DNA of 64,000 nucleotides from Corynebacterium nuruki S6-4 (GTDB lineage: Bacteria > Actinomycetota > Actinomycetes > Mycobacteriales > Mycobacteriaceae). A model generated the notes under the pieces. It did no database searches, was not told where the DNA came from, and saw nothing but the letters and a program-made list of their open reading frames with translations. Shown in pieces: positions 48,003-56,935 of this stretch (positions are counted from its first letter, which is position 1; each line of letters opens with the position of its first letter). The stretch spans positions 1,178,001 to 1,242,000 of the forward strand of contig NZ_CP042429.1 in the NCBI RefSeq assembly GCF_007970465.1, in the 5' to 3' direction. The position numbers and the translations under genes were made by a program.

Positions 48003-50810
48003 ATGACGTCCACGATCCCCACTCCGCCACCCGAGCAGCGCCGCAAGCTCATTGAGGTCTCCATTCCCCTTGAGAAGATCAATGAGCAGTCCGCCCGGGA
48101 GAAGTCGCTGAGATCGGGACATCCGTCCACCTTGCACCAATGGTGGTCACGTAAGCCGACCGCCACCGCACGGGCGGTGCTCTTCGCTCAGATCGTGGAC
48201 GACCCTGTCTCCCGCCCAGATCTTTTCCCTACCGTCGAGGAACAGGATGCTGAGCGCGAGGAACTGTTCCGGATCATCGAGAACATCTCGAACTGGGACA
48301 CTGTGAAGAGTGATCCGGAAGGGTGGTTCGACAAGGCCCGGGCGAGGATCATGCTGTACACGGACGGCAATCCTCCAGCGGTCGCCGATCCGTTCGCCGG
48401 GGGCGGTTCCATTCCCCTCGAGGCCCAACGTCTGGGACTGGAAGCACATGCCAGTGACGTAAACCCAGTGGCAGTGCTGCTTGAGAAGGCTCTGATCGAG
48501 ATCCCACCGAAATTCACCGGTCAGCCGCCGGTCCACCCAGGCGCCGCTGAACTACTGAAAGGGCAGGACGCGGATACCTGGCCCGGCGCCACGGGTCTGG
48601 CCGAGGATGTGAGTTGGTACGGCGAGTGGATGCTGGAGGAGGCGAAGAAGCACATCGGTCATCTGTACCCTGAGGTCGATCTGGACGGCGGCACGACTGC
48701 ACCTGCCATCGCCTGGCTGTGGGTCCGGACGGTCACCTGCCCAAACCCCGCCTGTGGAATCGCCGCCCCATTGACGAGTTCCTGGTGGGTGTCGAAGAAG
48801 AAGGGCCACGAGGCCTATGTGGTCCCGACCGTAGCAAACAGCACGGTCAGCTACGAGGTCCACCACGGCAGGGAGGGTGGACCCGACAAGAAGTCGGACG
48901 GCACCGTCAACGGGCGCACCGGCGCAACCTGCATCGCCTGCGGGTCGTCGATCTCCATGCAGTACATCCGCTCCGAAGGAATGAATCACCGACTCGGCCA
49001 GGAAATGATTGCCGTCGTTGCCGCCGGCCACAGACAGAGAATCTACGTCAGCCCCACACCTCCGCAAATAGAATCCGCAGCAATAAATAGGCCATCCAAC
49101 CTCCCGTCCGGCACAATTTCAGAAAATCCACGCTGGTTCTCCCCGCCCCAGTACGGAATAGAAAATTACTCTGACCTTTTCACCAACCGCCAGGCAACAA
49201 CACTCACGACACTATGCAGCCTATTGGAGTCTGTTAGCGAAAAAGTCAACAATGACAGCCCCTCCGGCTACGGTATCGAATACGCCTCGGCCATAACGAC
49301 TTACCTTGCCATTGCAATAAGTAAGCTCACTAACACTTGCGCAATGACAACCACTTGGATGACAGACCGTGGAGCATTTAGGGAAACCTTCTCTAGGCAA
49401 GCGCTTCCCATGTCATGGGATTTTGCGGAGTCCAATCCACTAGGCAATCAAGGCGCCAGCTTTCTTGAGAACTTGAGCAAATCCGCTGCCGCCATCACAA
49501 CTCTTCCTTTGGGCACTGGGACAGCAGACAAAATCAATTCTATCGAAGCTCCACTTACAGGCACTGTCATTTCAACCGACCCCCCGTATTACGACTACAT
49601 CGGATACTCTGATCTGTCAGATTTTTACTACGTATGGCTCCGCCACGCACTGCGCAACACCTATCCTTCTTTGTTCAACCAGACGCTCTCCCCTAAGTCG
49701 ACAGAACTTGTCGCTGACCCATATAGGCATCACGGCAAACAGGAAGCCAAGGAGTTTTTCGAACACGGATTCACCAGCTTCTTTAGCCGCGCCCGCCATC
49801 AGTCCAACGAAGCCTACCCCACCTCAGTTTATTACGCATTCAAACAGCAGGATTCAAAAACCAAAGAAGGGTCCTCATCAACAGGTTGGGAGACTGTTCT
49901 GGAAGGCATAATCCGGTCGGGTTGGCAGATCACTGCGACCTGGCCGATGCGGACTGAAAGTTCTGGTCGAATTCTTGCACGGGGCACCAATGCCATTGCA
50001 TCCACCATCGCACTCGTCCTGCGTCCTCGCCCAGAAAATGCGCCAAACACGACCCGGCGCGACTTTCTTCGCGAGCTGAAGACCTCCCTGCCTGAGGCGC
50101 TGCGTGACCTCCAGCGCGGCGCTGTCGCGCCTGTCGACCTGCCGCAGTCCGCCATCGGCCCGGGCATCGGCCTGTTCTCCAAGTACAGCAGTGTACTCGA
50201 AGCAGACGGGCACAAGATGAGTGTCCGCTCCGCCCTCCAGGTCATCAACGAGATCCTCGACGAAGTCCTCAGCGAGCAGGAAGGCGACTACGACGCAGAC
50301 ACCCGCTTCGCACTGTCCTGGTTCCGTAGCTACGGCTTCGGCACCGAGGTCTACGGTAGCGCAGACAGTCTCGCACGCGCCCGGAACACATCTGTCGAGC
50401 ATCTGCATCGGGCCGGCATCCTCCACAGTGGCCAGGGCAAGGTACGCCTGTACTCCCCCGAGGAACTCCACCAGTTGGACGAGGAAAGCGACACCATCTA
50501 CGATCCCTCCACCGACAATGAAGTGAGCGCCTGGGAGACAGTTGTCCACCTCGCCAAGACCCTCGAGTACGGCGACGGAGTGGAGGCCACTGGCCGCTTA
50601 CTCGCTCGCGTCCAGGACTCCATCGACCGGGATCTCTGCAAGCAGCTCGCTTTCCTACTCTTCCAGATCTCCGAGCAACGTGGCGAAGCGAAAACGGCAC
50701 TGCTGTTCAACCAGCTCGGTACCGCCTGGAATGACATCGCCCGCGTTGCACGGGACACCCCGGATTACGACCGACAGGGTTCGATGTCCAGTAACGACAC
50801 CTTGTTCTGA
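48003..50810 (+). CDS. DUF1156 adenine-specific DNA methyltransferase
   Basis: A 935-residue DNA methylase. The N-terminal DUF1156 domain (RRKLIEVSIPLEKINEQSAREKSLRSGHPSTLHQWWSRKP) is diagnostic. The AdoMet site is motif I, VADPFAGGGSIPLEAQRLG (about residue 128), and the catalytic motif is DPPYYDYIGYSDLSDFYYVWLR (about 523), as in N6-adenine methylases. A zinc-ribbon (CPNPACG about 245, CIACG about 312) lies between. The segment from about 49050 to 49910 is clearly AT-richer than the rest of the gene and uses AT-ending codons, although the frame is intact. The 3' part is high-GC again. It sits between the helicase and the DUF499 gene, and should mark self DNA. Confidence 0.92.
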   Translation: MTSTIPTPPPEQRRKLIEVSIPLEKINEQSAREKSLRSGHPSTLHQWWSRKPTATARAVLFAQIVDDPVSRPDLFPTVEEQDAEREELFRIIENISNWDTVKSDPEGWFDKARARIMLYTDGNPPAVADPFAGGGSIPLEAQRLGLEAHASDVNPVAVLLEKALIEIPPKFTGQPPVHPGAAELLKGQDADTWPGATGLAEDVSWYGEWMLEEAKKHIGHLYPEVDLDGGTTAPAIAWLWVRTVTCPNPACGIAAPLTSSWWVSKKKGHEAYVVPTVANSTVSYEVHHGREGGPDKKSDGTVNGRTGATCIACGSSISMQYIRSEGMNHRLGQEMIAVVAAGHRQRIYVSPTPPQIESAAINRPSNLPSGTISENPRWFSPPQYGIENYSDLFTNRQATTLTTLCSLLESVSEKVNNDSPSGYGIEYASAITTYLAIAISKLTNTCAMTTTWMTDRGAFRETFSRQALPMSWDFAESNPLGNQGASFLENLSKSAAAITTLPLGTGTADKINSIEAPLTGTVISTDPPYYDYIGYSDLSDFYYVWLRHALRNTYPSLFNQTLSPKSTELVADPYRHHGKQEAKEFFEHGFTSFFSRARHQSNEAYPTSVYYAFKQQDSKTKEGSSSTGWETVLEGIIRSGWQITATWPMRTESSGRILARGTNAIASTIALVLRPRPENAPNTTRRDFLRELKTSLPEALRDLQRGAVAPVDLPQSAIGPGIGLFSKYSSVLEADGHKMSVRSALQVINEILDEVLSEQEGDYDADTRFALSWFRSYGFGTEVYGSADSLARARNTSVEHLHRAGILHSGQGKVRLYSPEELHQLDEESDTIYDPSTDNEVSAWETVVHLAKTLEYGDGVEATGRLLARVQDSIDRDLCKQLAFLLFQISEQRGEAKTALLFNQLGTAWNDIARVARDTPDYDRQGSMSSNDTLF

Positions 50811-50838
50811 CCCCACTCCCACACCACGAAAGGCTGAC

Positions 50839-53800
50839 ATGGCCCAGAGCAACCGCGACCGGATCAACGCCGGCTTCGAGATCCTCGCAGACTCCCTCAA
50901 CCGCTTCCTCACCCGCGTCGTCCACATCGACGACAACTCCAGCTGGATCGACATCCTCGAACTCACCGACACCCAACGCTCCGGAAGCCGAGGCCGCCAG
51001 GACTACTCCGCCGAGGATCCACAGTGTTCCCTGCGGTTCATCACCGAGGGCACCACCCACAAGTTCCGTCCCGGATGGCGTCCCCTCAGTGAGAAGCTCA
51101 CCCGGTCTGAAGAAGCGCTGGCCTCCGAACTACGGGAGACCCGGAACCTCTGGGCCCACAATGCCAAGTTCACTGACGACGACGCCTACCGAGCGCTCGA
51201 CACAATGTGCCGTCTCGCCACCGCGGTGAAGGACACCAAGGCGGCAGAGAAACTCACCGCTCAGCGCAACGGCGTGCGCATCATCCAGGACCGGAAGGTG
51301 GAGGCGCAGACCAGCCATTCGGCGGAGATAAACATCAGCGGCGAGAACCTCCAGCCCTGGCGGGAGATCATCACTCCGCACCCGGACGTCGCCAACGGCA
51401 CCTTCGATGCCTCCGCGTTCGCCGCAGACCTGCGCACCGTCGCCGGCCTGACAAACAACCACCAGGCTCCCGCCGGTCGACACGCCGTAGCCGCCGACGA
51501 TTCTGCAGAGACGGTCTCTGCCAGCCCCGAGTACACCGACCCCCAGCTGTTCTTCGAACGCACCTACCTCACCGAGGGCCTGCGTGACCTGCTCACCAAG
51601 GCTCTCGGCCGGGTCACCGGAGCCAACGATGCCTCCCCGATCATCAACCTGCAGACCAACTTCGGTGGTGGCAAGACCCACTCCATGCTCGCCGTCTGGC
51701 ATCTCTTCGGCGGACTGGACATCACCCAACTCCCGCAGGACATGCAGGACCTCCTCGGCGGTACCGAAATCCCCACCGGTGTCCGGCGTGTCGCGCTCGT
51801 CGGCACCGACCTCGTCCCCTCAGGAAACATGGCCAAACCGGACGGGACCGTCGTCAACACCATTTGGGGCGAACTCGCCTGGCAGCTCGGCGGCGCCGAA
51901 GCCTACGAGATCGTCAAGGACGCTGACCGCACCGCCACCAGCCCCGGAACCAAGCTCCGCGATCTGCTCAATGCCTACGGCCCTGCAGTGATCCTCATCG
52001 ACGAGTGGGTGGCCTACGCCCGCCAACTCGTCAACCGCACCGACCTCGCGGCCGGCAACCTCTCCACCCAGGCGACCTTCGCCCAGGCCCTGAGCGAAGC
52101 GGTCGCCGCTACCCCGCACTGCATGCTGCTGGTCTCCATCCCGGCGTCCAACGAAATGCGCCCCGGCCAGTACATCGACGGGATGCTCGACGACGAGGAG
52201 GTCGGTGGTGCCGATGGCCGTGAGGCCCTCACCACCCTCCTGCAGGTCATCAACCGTAAGGCTGAGCAGTGGCGTCCTGCCGAAGCGAACGAGAGCTTCG
52301 AGATCGTCCGTCGCCGCATCTTCCAGGAGGTGGACGCGGAGAACCCGGAGAAGATCCGCGTCATCGCCGCCACCATGCGCACTTTCTACACGAAGCATGC
52401 CGCAAGTTTCCCGGTGGAGGCCGGCCGTCCCGACTACCAGTCGAAGATCGAACGCTGCTACCCCATCCACCCTGAGCTGTTCGACCGGCTCTACCAGGAC
52501 TGGGCTGCCCTGCCCCGGTTCCAGCGCACCCGTGGCGTCCTGCGGCTGATGAGCACCATCGTCTCCGCACTGTGGCGCGGTGAAAACAACAGCCCTCTGA
52601 TTCTGCCTTCCGACGTGCCGGTCGGTACTGCATCGGTGACCAACGAACTCACCCAGTACCTCGATGACAACTGGAAATCCATCATCGCCACCGACGTCGA
52701 CGGTACGGTCCCCCGCGCCATCGATGACAACAGTCCCCTTCTCGGGTCCCGCCACGTCACCGCCCGGCTGGCCCGGACCGTGTTCCTCGGAAGTGCTCCC
52801 CGGGACCGTGGTACCGGTATAGACGAGCGCCGCATCGCTCTCGGCACCGCTGTACCCGGCGACAAGATCGGGAACTTCCACAGTGGACTCACTGCCCTGG
52901 CGAACCAGTCGACCCGGTTCTATGAGAACGGCAGTGAGTACTGGTTCGACACCACCGCCAACATCACCAGTGTGGTTCGGGACCGAGCGGAGGCACTGAG
53001 TATCGAAGACGTCCACCGCGAGATCGCCGACCGGCTGCGCGTCCACGCGGACACCTGGAACCGCAGGAACAATGCGTCGGTGAAGGTCATCAACTCGCCA
53101 GCTTCTAGCGGGGACATCCTCGACAGCGAGGATCTGCGACTGATCATCATCCCACCGTCCGACCCGGTGGACAGCAACGGTGCCCTGGGAGCAGCCGGGG
53201 AGTGGGCGCGATCCGCGACCAACAACGTCGGGTTAAAGCCGCGCACCTACAAGAACACTGTCGTCTTCCTCGCTGCCGATGCACGGCGGATCGAGTCGCT
53301 CGGCGACGGTGTACGGCAGTACCTGGCGTGGAGCAGTGTCCGGGATGACGCTGACACCCTCGACCTCACCGTCTCAACGATCAACCAGGCGAAGGCGCAG
53401 GCGGAGAAGCTGAACCATACCGTCGACGACCGGCTCGCCGACAGCTACCAGTGGGTCATCGAGCCCGGGGTCTCCACGGACTCCACCGAGGGATTCGTCT
53501 CCCTCACCCAGGAGAAGATCACTGGCGGGTCCGACACAATCCAACGCGTAGTGGACAAATTGCAGCAGTCCGAGGCGTTCGTCAACCAGCTTGCCCCGGC
53601 CCGGATCGCCATGGAACTGGAGAAGAACACCAACCGCGCCTGGGCGACGCAAGGACACTACAGCCTCGGCGATCTGTGGGCCATGTACCCGCGCTACCTC
53701 TACATGCAGCGGGTGCTCAACCGCCGGGTCATCGAAGAGGGGATCCGAAACGACGGCGGCACCTTCAACCTGGACGACCGGCCGTTCGCCCTGGCGGACG

Positions 53801-54387
53801 GCCTGGCCGAAGCCGACGGTGGCATCCACTACGAACACCTGCGTTGGCCCGAGGGAGATTCCGGACTGCCCGGTGGTGCCCTCCCTGATTCCCTGCTGAT
53901 CGTGCACCCGGATGCGGCACGCTCACAGTTCCGGCGGGAGGAAGCGGAGCGCCGGGAGCGGGAGGCTTCCGAAGCTGCCAGGACGGCCGCTGCCATCGCG
54001 GGTACCGGAAACGGCACCGGATTCGGTGTGGATCCTGCTACCGGGGTGTCCAATGGAACTGGAACCGATAGCGATGATGTGGACGCCGGTGCAGGCGGTG
54101 CTGCAGAAGAATCCCGGGGCACCGACCCCGTCCAGCGGCCGGTCGAGGACAAGAAGACCCGGTTCACTGCAACATTCCGCCTGCCTGTCGCCGGCGGTGT
54201 GGCTCGGTACTCCATGATCGACGACGAGATCCTCCACCACCTGAAGTCCCTGGAGTCCTCCGGTGGAGCCGTGACCATCACCCTCGACGTCGAGGCTACG
54301 TCCGCCAAAGGCTTCGATGGCCAGACCTGCACCATGATCGATGGCAGCCTCGCCGAGATGAAGGATGCCGAGGGATCGTTCGAGTAG
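50839..54387 (+). CDS. DUF499 P-loop ATPase with N-terminal Swt1-type HEPN domain
   Basis: An 1182-residue protein. The N-terminal 140 residues look like the Swt1-family HEPN domain, including the RNase-type R-x4-H motif in ETRNLWAHN. DUF499 follows, with Walker A NLQTNFGGGKTHSMLAVWHLFGG (about residue 275) and Walker B AVILIDEWVAYARQL (about 380). The C-terminal part has a Ser/Gly/Asp-rich linker (about 1050-1110) and a final 75-residue domain. GAAAGG lies upstream of the ATG, 28 bases after the methylase stop, so the pair is cotranscribed. Together with the DUF1156 methylase and helicase it makes the core of a predicted anti-phage system; RNA cleavage by HEPN is inferred from the motif. Confidence 0.92.
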   Translation: MAQSNRDRINAGFEILADSLNRFLTRVVHIDDNSSWIDILELTDTQRSGSRGRQDYSAEDPQCSLRFITEGTTHKFRPGWRPLSEKLTRSEEALASELRETRNLWAHNAKFTDDDAYRALDTMCRLATAVKDTKAAEKLTAQRNGVRIIQDRKVEAQTSHSAEINISGENLQPWREIITPHPDVANGTFDASAFAADLRTVAGLTNNHQAPAGRHAVAADDSAETVSASPEYTDPQLFFERTYLTEGLRDLLTKALGRVTGANDASPIINLQTNFGGGKTHSMLAVWHLFGGLDITQLPQDMQDLLGGTEIPTGVRRVALVGTDLVPSGNMAKPDGTVVNTIWGELAWQLGGAEAYEIVKDADRTATSPGTKLRDLLNAYGPAVILIDEWVAYARQLVNRTDLAAGNLSTQATFAQALSEAVAATPHCMLLVSIPASNEMRPGQYIDGMLDDEEVGGADGREALTTLLQVINRKAEQWRPAEANESFEIVRRRIFQEVDAENPEKIRVIAATMRTFYTKHAASFPVEAGRPDYQSKIERCYPIHPELFDRLYQDWAALPRFQRTRGVLRLMSTIVSALWRGENNSPLILPSDVPVGTASVTNELTQYLDDNWKSIIATDVDGTVPRAIDDNSPLLGSRHVTARLARTVFLGSAPRDRGTGIDERRIALGTAVPGDKIGNFHSGLTALANQSTRFYENGSEYWFDTTANITSVVRDRAEALSIEDVHREIADRLRVHADTWNRRNNASVKVINSPASSGDILDSEDLRLIIIPPSDPVDSNGALGAAGEWARSATNNVGLKPRTYKNTVVFLAADARRIESLGDGVRQYLAWSSVRDDADTLDLTVSTINQAKAQAEKLNHTVDDRLADSYQWVIEPGVSTDSTEGFVSLTQEKITGGSDTIQRVVDKLQQSEAFVNQLAPARIAMELEKNTNRAWATQGHYSLGDLWAMYPRYLYMQRVLNRRVIEEGIRNDGGTFNLDDRPFALADGLAEADGGIHYEHLRWPEGDSGLPGGALPDSLLIVHPDAARSQFRREEAERREREASEAARTAAAIAGTGNGTGFGVDPATGVSNGTGTDSDDVDAGAGGAAEESRGTDPVQRPVEDKKTRFTATFRLPVAGGVARYSMIDDEILHHLKSLESSGGAVTITLDVEATSAKGFDGQTCTMIDGSLAEMKDAEGSFE

Positions 54388-54458
54388 AAGCACTTTTGTC
54401 TTCAAATTCAGGACTGCAAGCACTAGTAACCGTCAGCGACAGACATTTTTAGTAAAGG

Positions 54459-54723
54459 GGCTCTTCGTCTTTCAGAGTGCGTCAACTACTCCGCGCAGCC
54501 CTCCCGAGTGGATCAGGGACCTCAAGATGTAGTGGTCCAGGTTCCTGAACCCCAGGGCGATGCCGCGTAGGTGCTCCAGTCGTCCGTTGATCGCTTCGAC
54601 CGGCCCGTTGGATGCGCCGGTGTCGAAGTACGCCAGGATCGCCGCCCGCTTACGCCACAGGGTTCTCCCCAACGTCGCCAACTCCTTCAACCCCTTCGGC
54701 ACCCCGGACCTGATCCGTTTGAT
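54459..54723 (-). mobile_element. Truncated ISL3-family element (3' end only)
   Basis: The terminal inverted repeat GGCTCTTC...CAGAGTGCG starts at 54459, followed inward by the C-terminus of an ISL3 transposase on the minus strand. It is cut at 54723 where the intact ISL3 element begins. Confidence 0.82.
54472..54722 (-). pseudogene. ISL3 transposase, C-terminal remnant
   Basis: About 80 codons that match the end of the intact transposase at 54873-56204: GVPKGLKELATLGRTLW, the catalytic-glutamate region ASNGPVEAINGRLEHLRG, and LRSLIHSGGLRGVVDAL. It is a different but related element (not identical) and is in the opposite orientation. The 5' four-fifths is missing, so it cannot encode a working enzyme. 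Confidence 0.85.
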
Positions 54724-56217
54724 GGCTCTTCCGGATCGGGAGTGCGTAGCGGGGATGAAGCAAGGCGGATGAGGGACCACAACATGTAGGGGGTTGGGGC
54801 CGGGAACGTAGAAGGACCCTGCAGTGACAGGATGAAGGTGTCTAATCAACAACCTCGTCAACCACAGGATCCATGCCCAACCCTACCGTCACCTCCGCTT
54901 CTGCCCCGAACCTCGTCGCCGACACCATCTGCCGCACAGCCGAGTTGGGCCTGTCGATCGACAACGCCGCCGACGCCGGCGAGGTCACCCACCTGTTCTG
55001 CCACCCCACCGCCATCGACGCTGCATGCCCTGGTTGCCACGAGGTCGGGACACTGCGCGATCACGTCGAACGACGGCTGACCGACCTCCCGATCGTTGGA
55101 CATCCGTGTGTGCTGCACGTGAGTGTGCCGCGTTACGCCTGCGACAACCCACGCTGCCAGGGCAGCATCTTCCGGGCTGGACTTCCCCGAGCTGCTGGTC
55201 GCAAGCAGTCGGTGACCCGGCGGGTGACCCGGTGGATCCTGCAACGCATGGCCATCGACAATATGAGTGTCAAAGCCTGCGCCCGCGCGTTGGGTATCGG
55301 CTGGGACAAGACCAATGATCTTGCCGTTGCCGCATGTCGGCACCTGGCCTACGGGGACCCGAACCGTCTCAAACACGTCCGGGTCCTCGGGGTGGACGAA
55401 CACAAGTGGAAGCACGTCCGCGGTGACGGCTCCCCGGGATTCGTCACCGTGATCTGTGACCTCACCGGGGTCGTGAACGGTACCGGCCCGGCACGCCTGT
55501 TGGACATGGTGCCGGGCAGGTCAGCTGACGCGTTGGGCGACTGGCTGGCCGATCGGGACCAGAACTTCCGCGACACCGTCAAGATCACCACGATGGACGG
55601 GTTCACCGGCTACGCCACCGCCGCCGAGAAGCACCTCGCCCACGCGCGGACGGTGATGGACCCGTTCCACGTGGTCCACCTGGCAGCGGGCAAGCTCGAT
55701 GACTGCCGACGGCGGGTGCAGAACGATACGCTGGGCCACCGGGGCAGGAAAGGCGATCCGCTGTACGGCATTCGCCGCACGATGCTGACCCGGATCTCCC
55801 TGGTGACCCCGAAACGCGGTGAGCGACTCGATGAGGTGCTCACCGCTGATGAGCATGTGGCGGTCCAGGTCACGTGGCGCTACTACCAGGAGATGATCGC
55901 CGCCTACGGTGAGGACCAGCCTCGTGAAGGAAAGAAGCGGATGTTCAAGGTGATGAAAGCACTGGACAAGAAAGTGCCCGATGAGCTCAAGGAGCTGCGC
56001 AGTCTGGGCCGGACGTTGAACAAGCGCAGGAAGGACATCCTGGCGTTCTTCGACACCCGGGCATCCAACGGTCCTGTCGAGGCCTTAAATGGCAGGCTCG
56101 AGCACCTGCGGGGCATCGCGTTGGGGTTCCGGAACAAGGCCAACTACATCTTGCGGTCACTGATCCACTCGGGTGGACTCCGGGGCGCAATCAACGCACT
56201 CTGAAACCGGAAGAGCC
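54724..56217 (+). mobile_element. Intact ISL3-family insertion sequence (1494 bp)
   Basis: Ends are inverted repeats of about 23 bases: GGCTCTTCCGG...GAGTGCG at 54724-54746 and its complement at 56195-56217. It contains one transposase gene. The flanking 8 bases (CGTTTGAT left, GCTTATGC right) differ, so the 8-bp target duplication typical of ISL3 is missing; DNA has been lost or rearranged at one side. Confidence 0.9.
54873..56204 (+). CDS. ISL3-family transposase
   Basis: A 443-residue full-length transposase. An N-terminal zinc-finger part (AACPGCHEVG, CDNPRCQ) and helix-turn-helix region (NMSVKACARALGIGWDKTNDLA) precede the DDE domain: GVDEHKWKH (first Asp), the MDPFHVVHLAAGKL segment (second Asp) and ASNGPVEALNGRLEHLRGIALG (Glu). 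Same family as the corynebacterial elements IS31831 and IS1207. It appears intact. Confidence 0.96.
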   Translation: MPNPTVTSASAPNLVADTICRTAELGLSIDNAADAGEVTHLFCHPTAIDAACPGCHEVGTLRDHVERRLTDLPIVGHPCVLHVSVPRYACDNPRCQGSIFRAGLPRAAGRKQSVTRRVTRWILQRMAIDNMSVKACARALGIGWDKTNDLAVAACRHLAYGDPNRLKHVRVLGVDEHKWKHVRGDGSPGFVTVICDLTGVVNGTGPARLLDMVPGRSADALGDWLADRDQNFRDTVKITTMDGFTGYATAAEKHLAHARTVMDPFHVVHLAAGKLDDCRRRVQNDTLGHRGRKGDPLYGIRRTMLTRISLVTPKRGERLDEVLTADEHVAVQVTWRYYQEMIAAYGEDQPREGKKRMFKVMKALDKKVPDELKELRSLGRTLNKRRKDILAFFDTRASNGPVEALNGRLEHLRGIALGFRNKANYILRSLIHSGGLRGAINAL

Positions 56218-56835
56218 GCTTATGCGGCGAAGACCGGTCTCACGGCACCGGTCCCCGCACCCGACCCTGACCTCGCGCCGATCCCCGTACCCGGCTCCGT
56301 CGGTCAGCGCCCGACCACGGGCACCACACGCTTCGCGTACGAGCCCTGGGAGGTCGTCACCGCCGGCGGCCCGGAAGTCATCGACGCCCTGCCGAAGAAG
56401 GACGCCAAGATGCAGGTACGCGCCGTCGCCGCCGAGATCGCCGAATTCGAGGGGCCGGTCAGCCTCGACCGGCTGGTCACCCTCACCGTCCGCTCCTTCG
56501 GCATGAACCGGTGCGGGGCGAAGAAGAAGCAGCAGATCGCCCGGCAGCTGCGTCAGCTCGACCTCACCGTCGACGCCGACGACGTCGTCTGGCCCAGCGA
56601 CATCGACCCGGCCACCTGGCGCGAATTCCGGCCCACCGGCGCCGACCATGCCGGGGACCGCGACATCACGGACATCAGCCCGGTGGAGATCGCCAACGCC
56701 TGGCGCGCCGTCGCCGCGCGGCGTCCGGACGCCGGACGGGAGGAGCTGCAGCGCGCGGTCCTGCAGGTCTTCGGCCGGAAGAAGCTGACCCGCGGCATCA
56801 CCGCGCACCTCGCCCTCGCCGAAGCGCTGCTGTAG
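56218..56835 (+). pseudogene. Truncated DUF3320 (DUF4011-type) helicase, C-terminal fragment
   Basis: An open frame of about 205 codons entering directly from the IS end without a start of its own. VRAVAAEIAEFEGPVSLDRLVTLTVRSFGMNRCGAKKKQQI and the VVWPSDID segment match the DUF3320 domain at the end of very large DUF4011-type helicases, which occur in defence islands. The first thousand or more residues are gone. It marks the right limit of the accessory region. A GC-rich hairpin (about 56851-56908) lies between it and the convergent fni gene. Confidence 0.78.
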
Positions 56836-56935
56836 CTGAGCACTCCGGGTGTGCGTCGACTGGTTGGCCGGGCCGGCCGATTCCACCCCCTGGTGACGCA
56901 CCCGGGCCGCCCTGCCACCCGGCCCGGCCGGCGTC

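Noticed and set aside
54723..54861. Upstream part of the 130-codon frame containing the ISL3 remnant
   Set aside because: Codons upstream of 54723 belong to the left end of the intact IS read on the wrong strand; only the C-terminal part is homologous to a transposase.
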